From positions 1 to 14,930 of the forward strand of contig JBLHGU010000125.1 of assembly GCA_047615875.1 (NCBI GenBank): a stretch of DNA of 14,930 bases, written 5' to 3'. Below the pieces are notes generated by a model. That model ran no database searches. It was given only the letters and a program-made list of their open reading frames with translations, and was not told where the DNA came from. A program made the translations under genes and the position numbers. Positions 12,481-14,930 of the stretch are shown one piece after another. How positions within the stretch are numbered: the first letter of the stretch is position 1; each line of letters opens with the position of its first letter. This DNA comes from JBLHGU01 sp047615875 (GTDB taxonomy: Bacteria; Pseudomonadota; Gammaproteobacteria; Arenicellales; CAJQKF01).

Positions 12481-14733
12481 CTAGGATATACACGCCAGAG
12501 CACTCATGTTAATAATGCCTCTGACGGTTACGGAATTGGCAAGAATGTGAGCAGAGCTAGCGGTACCAAGCAATACTGGCCCTATAGAAACACCACCACC
12601 AAGCATCTTGAGTAAGTTATATCCGATGTGAGCTGCATCAAGATTTGGCATAACCAACAAATTGGCGGTGCCACTCAAGCAACAGTCCTGTAGTACACGG
12701 TTTCGAAACTCTTCGGAAAGTGCCGTATCTGCATGCATTTCGCCATCAAACTCAAGATCCGGCGCGCGCTCCAGCAATATTTCTCGTGCACGTCGAACCT
12801 TTTTCGCCGATTCGTCGTCGTGACTGCCAAAATTCGAATGGGATAGCAAAGCAACCTTAGGTACAACGCCGAAGCGCCGCACTTCTTCCGCAGCCAGTAA
12901 CGTCATTTCTGCCAGTTCTTCTGCGTTGGGATTTGGAGTTACATGGGTATCGCAAATAAAAAACGTACCACTGGGTAAAACCAGCGCAGTAACTGAGGAC
13001 AGGTCAGTGACCCCTTCACTACGCCCAATGACCTCCTCTACATGTTTTAAATGGTGCCAGAAGTGGCCAACCCCACCACACAGCATTGCATCGGCATGCC
13101 CCAGTTTTAATGCAACAGCGGCGACTACTGTGTTAATCGTGTTAACCGCTTTCTTTGCCTGGGCGGGGGTAATTCCACTGCGTCCCATTAGCTCATGATA
13201 TTCCCGCCAGTAAGCGAAAAACCGCGGATCATCATTTATGTTAACCAGCTCGAAGTCGACTCCTTTTCGCATACGTAAGCCGAGTTCCTCGATACGCCTG
13301 GACACAACCTCAGGTCTACCAACCAAAATAGGTTGAGCGATTGACTCATCGATAACCTGTTGGGCTGCCTGCAATACTCGACGATCCTCTCCTTCAGCAT
13401 AAATGAGCCTTCTCTTTAGCTGCCTGGCAACCTCGAATACCGGTTTCATCACCAAACCTGAGCGGAAAACAAATTGATTCAGGCTTTCCTCATAAGCGGA
13501 TAAATCCTCGATAGGGCGAGTAGCAACGCCACTTTCCATAGCGGCTCTGGCAACTGCCGGGGCAAGTTTTACAACCAGTCGGGGATCAAAAGGTTTGGGG
13601 ATTAGATAATCTCGACCAAACTGGGCAGGTTCGCCGCCGTAGGCTCGATGCACAACATCAGATGACTCAGCCATCGCAAGATCCGCCAATGCCATAACAC
13701 AGGCGTGCTTCATTTCCTCATTTATTGACGTTGCACCCACATCAAGTGCACCACGAAAAATGTAGGGGAAACACAATACATTGTTAACCTGATTGGGGTA
13801 GTCCGAACGCCCAGTAGCTATTATGGCGTCTGATCTCGCCTGCCTGGCCAGCTCGGGATTAATTTCCGGATCGGGATTAGCTAAGGCAAAAATCAGCGGA
13901 TCTCTGGCCATATGTTTGACGAACTCTGGCTTTAATATATTCGGACCGGACAAGCCAAGGAATACATCTGCGCCAGGCACAACTTCTGAAAGCGCTCGCG
14001 CCTCTGTATCGATAGCATAGCGCTCCTTGTAGGGGTCCATCTGTTGCCGACCGATGTACACAACGCCATCAATATCGACAACGGTGATATTGGGTTTTTG
14101 CAGTCCCAGACTGACCAGCAGGTCGAGGCAGGCCAGTGCCGCGGCACCAGCGCCGGTACACACAAGCTTTACATCAGAGAGTTTTTTCTTAACCAGTCGC
14201 ATGGCATTGACCATGGCCGCTGCGACGATAATTGCTGTACCGTGCTGGTCATCATGAAAAACTGGGATCTTTAACCGCTCCCTGAGTTTTTTTTCAACGA
14301 CGAAGCACTCCGGAGCCTTAATATCTTCCAGGTTTATGCCACCAAAAGTCGGCTCCATACTGGCAATAATATCGACTAGTTTTTCCGGATCGTTTTCATT
14401 AAGTTCCAAATCAAATACATTGATCCCAGAAAACTTTTTGAATAAAACGGCTTTTCCTTCCATAACTGGCTTGGATGCTAATGGACCAATATTACCCAGA
14501 CCGAGTACTGCGGTGCCATTAGTTATTACTGCAACCAGATTACTTCTAACCGTATACTTAGCTGCAGTTGCCGGATCATTTGCGATAGCCAGGCAAGCAG
14601 AGGCAACTCCTGGAGAATAGGCCATCGCCAGGTCACGTTGATTTGCCAACGGCTTGGTTGCCACGACCGCAAGCTTACCCGGTGGGTCGAGCTCGTGATA
14701 GGCCAGTGAATCTCGTTCCAAGTCTTCTTTCAT
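12481..14733 (-). CDS. maeB: MaeB, NADP-dependent malic enzyme with phosphotransacetylase-like domain
   Basis: Encodes 750 residues, near the 759 of E. coli MaeB. It oxidises and decarboxylates malate to pyruvate with NADP, making NADPH and feeding acetyl-CoA during growth on organic or fatty acids. The malic enzyme half (about 1-425) shows MAYSPGVASA with Tyr39, VMEGKAVLFKKF with Lys94, the metal-binding GGINLEDIKAPE, PVFHDDQHGTAI and a nucleotide fold at CTGAGAAALACLDLL. The second half (about 430-750) resembles phosphate acetyltransferase, but the family's catalytic LSRG stretch reads LANS near the C-terminus, so it is probably a non-catalytic acetyl-CoA sensor, as in E. coli MaeB. It starts 9 bp after the epimerase gene and is followed by the DUF3530 hydrolase. 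Confidence 0.96.
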   Translation of the reverse strand: MKEDLERDSLAYHELDPPGKLAVVATKPLANQRDLAMAYSPGVASACLAIANDPATAAKYTVRSNLVAVITNGTAVLGLGNIGPLASKPVMEGKAVLFKKFSGINVFDLELNENDPEKLVDIIASMEPTFGGINLEDIKAPECFVVEKKLRERLKIPVFHDDQHGTAIIVAAAMVNAMRLVKKKLSDVKLVCTGAGAAALACLDLLVSLGLQKPNITVVDIDGVVYIGRQQMDPYKERYAIDTEARALSEVVPGADVFLGLSGPNILKPEFVKHMARDPLIFALANPDPEINPELARQARSDAIIATGRSDYPNQVNNVLCFPYIFRGALDVGATSINEEMKHACVMALADLAMAESSDVVHRAYGGEPAQFGRDYLIPKPFDPRLVVKLAPAVARAAMESGVATRPIEDLSAYEESLNQFVFRSGLVMKPVFEVARQLKRRLIYAEGEDRRVLQAAQQVIDESIAQPILVGRPEVVSRRIEELGLRMRKGVDFELVNINDDPRFFAYWREYHELMGRSGITPAQAKKAVNTINTVVAAVALKLGHADAMLCGGVGHFWHHLKHVEEVIGRSEGVTDLSSVTALVLPSGTFFICDTHVTPNPNAEELAEMTLLAAEEVRRFGVVPKVALLSHSNFGSHDDESAKKVRRAREILLERAPDLEFDGEMHADTALSEEFRNRVLQDCCLSGTANLLVMPNLDAAHIGYNLLKMLGGGVSIGPVLLGTASSAHILANSVTVRGIINMSALACIS

Positions 14734-14742
14734 ATTTATTTA

Positions 14743-14930
14743 TTACGCCTGCTCAATTTCGATAAGACAACCATGGAAATCTTTCGGGTGTAAGAAAAGC
14801 ACCAGCTTGCCATGTGCGCCAGCACGCGGCTCACCGTCACCCAACACTCGAGCACCCTCAGATACCAAATGATCTCTGGCCTTTTCTATGTCATCGACCT
14901 CGAAACACATATGGTGGACGCCACCTGACG
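14743..14930 (-). CDS. mce: methylmalonyl-CoA epimerase, C-terminal part (5' end outside window)
   Basis: Partial: the last 62 codons and the stop are in the window. The visible protein reads GGVHHMCFEVDDI, then EPRAGAHGKLVLFLHP, ending HGCLIEIEQA, which is the C-terminal half of methylmalonyl-CoA epimerase in the glyoxalase/VOC superfamily. The enzyme interconverts the (R) and (S) forms of methylmalonyl-CoA so that the mutase can produce succinyl-CoA, the route for propionyl-CoA from odd-chain fats and branched amino acids. The HH and GAHG stretches carry likely metal-binding residues of the second VOC module. maeB begins 9 bp after the stop, so one operon is likely; malic enzyme can drain the C4 acids that this pathway adds to the TCA cycle. 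Confidence 0.92.
   Translation of the reverse strand, partial: SGGVHHMCFEVDDIEKARDHLVSEGARVLGDGEPRAGAHGKLVLFLHPKDFHGCLIEIEQA

Noticed and set aside
1..14930. Mobile elements, CRISPR arrays, tRNA/rRNA genes, prophage, toxin-antitoxin or defence genes
   Set aside because: None seen on either strand: no transposase or integrase motifs, no regularly spaced repeats, no cloverleaf found between genes, and every sizeable coding region fits a housekeeping or metabolic gene.

Overview
This 14.9 kb window looks like chromosomal core genome from a gammaproteobacterium with moderate GC content. The best fit is the Pseudomonadales/Cellvibrionales neighbourhood, but no species can be named from the sequence alone. 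Evidence is the aspS-yebC-ruvCAB-ybgC-tolQR order, RuvC, RuvA and YebC of typical gammaproteobacterial type, a hybrid malic enzyme, and an AspRS carrying the Pseudomonas-type non-discriminating residues. I saw no tRNA, rRNA, CRISPR array, insertion sequence, integrase, phage gene or defence gene.

Layout from left to right. (1) Positions 1-3799, minus strand: tolR (cut by the window edge), tolQ and ybgC of the Tol-Pal envelope system, preceded in transcription order by ruvB, ruvA and ruvC of the Holliday-junction system. (2) 3817-7376, minus strand: yebC, nudB, aspS and an FmdB-type zinc-ribbon gene, the last two behind a TATAAT-type promoter near 7521. (3) 7576-9640: ampG (minus) and pyrE (plus) diverge from almost the same base. 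(4) 9637-14930, minus strand: an EstB-type carboxylesterase, a short RodZ-like membrane protein, a YigI-type acyl-CoA thioesterase, a secreted DUF3530-type alpha/beta hydrolase, maeB, and the 3' part of a methylmalonyl-CoA epimerase gene.

Functional themes. The left half serves translation (AspRS, YebC), recombination (RuvABC), folate synthesis (NudB) and envelope integrity (Tol). AmpG recycles cell-wall muropeptides and PyrE makes pyrimidines. The right half gathers CoA-thioester, ester and anaplerotic chemistry: epimerase to succinyl-CoA, malate to pyruvate with probable acetyl-CoA sensing, thioesterase and two hydrolases.

I found no convincing new multi-gene system. The points most worth a second look are the truncated RodZ-like protein and the dyad sequences in front of it, the ampG/pyrE start codons packed within 26 bp, the predicted non-discriminating AspRS, the DUF3530 hydrolase placed directly after maeB, and the irregular Nudix box in NudB. 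All genes are packed tightly. The largest gaps are 4546-4762 (217 bp) and 7377-7575 (199 bp), and both hold likely promoters. No gene-free stretch exceeds 300 bp.
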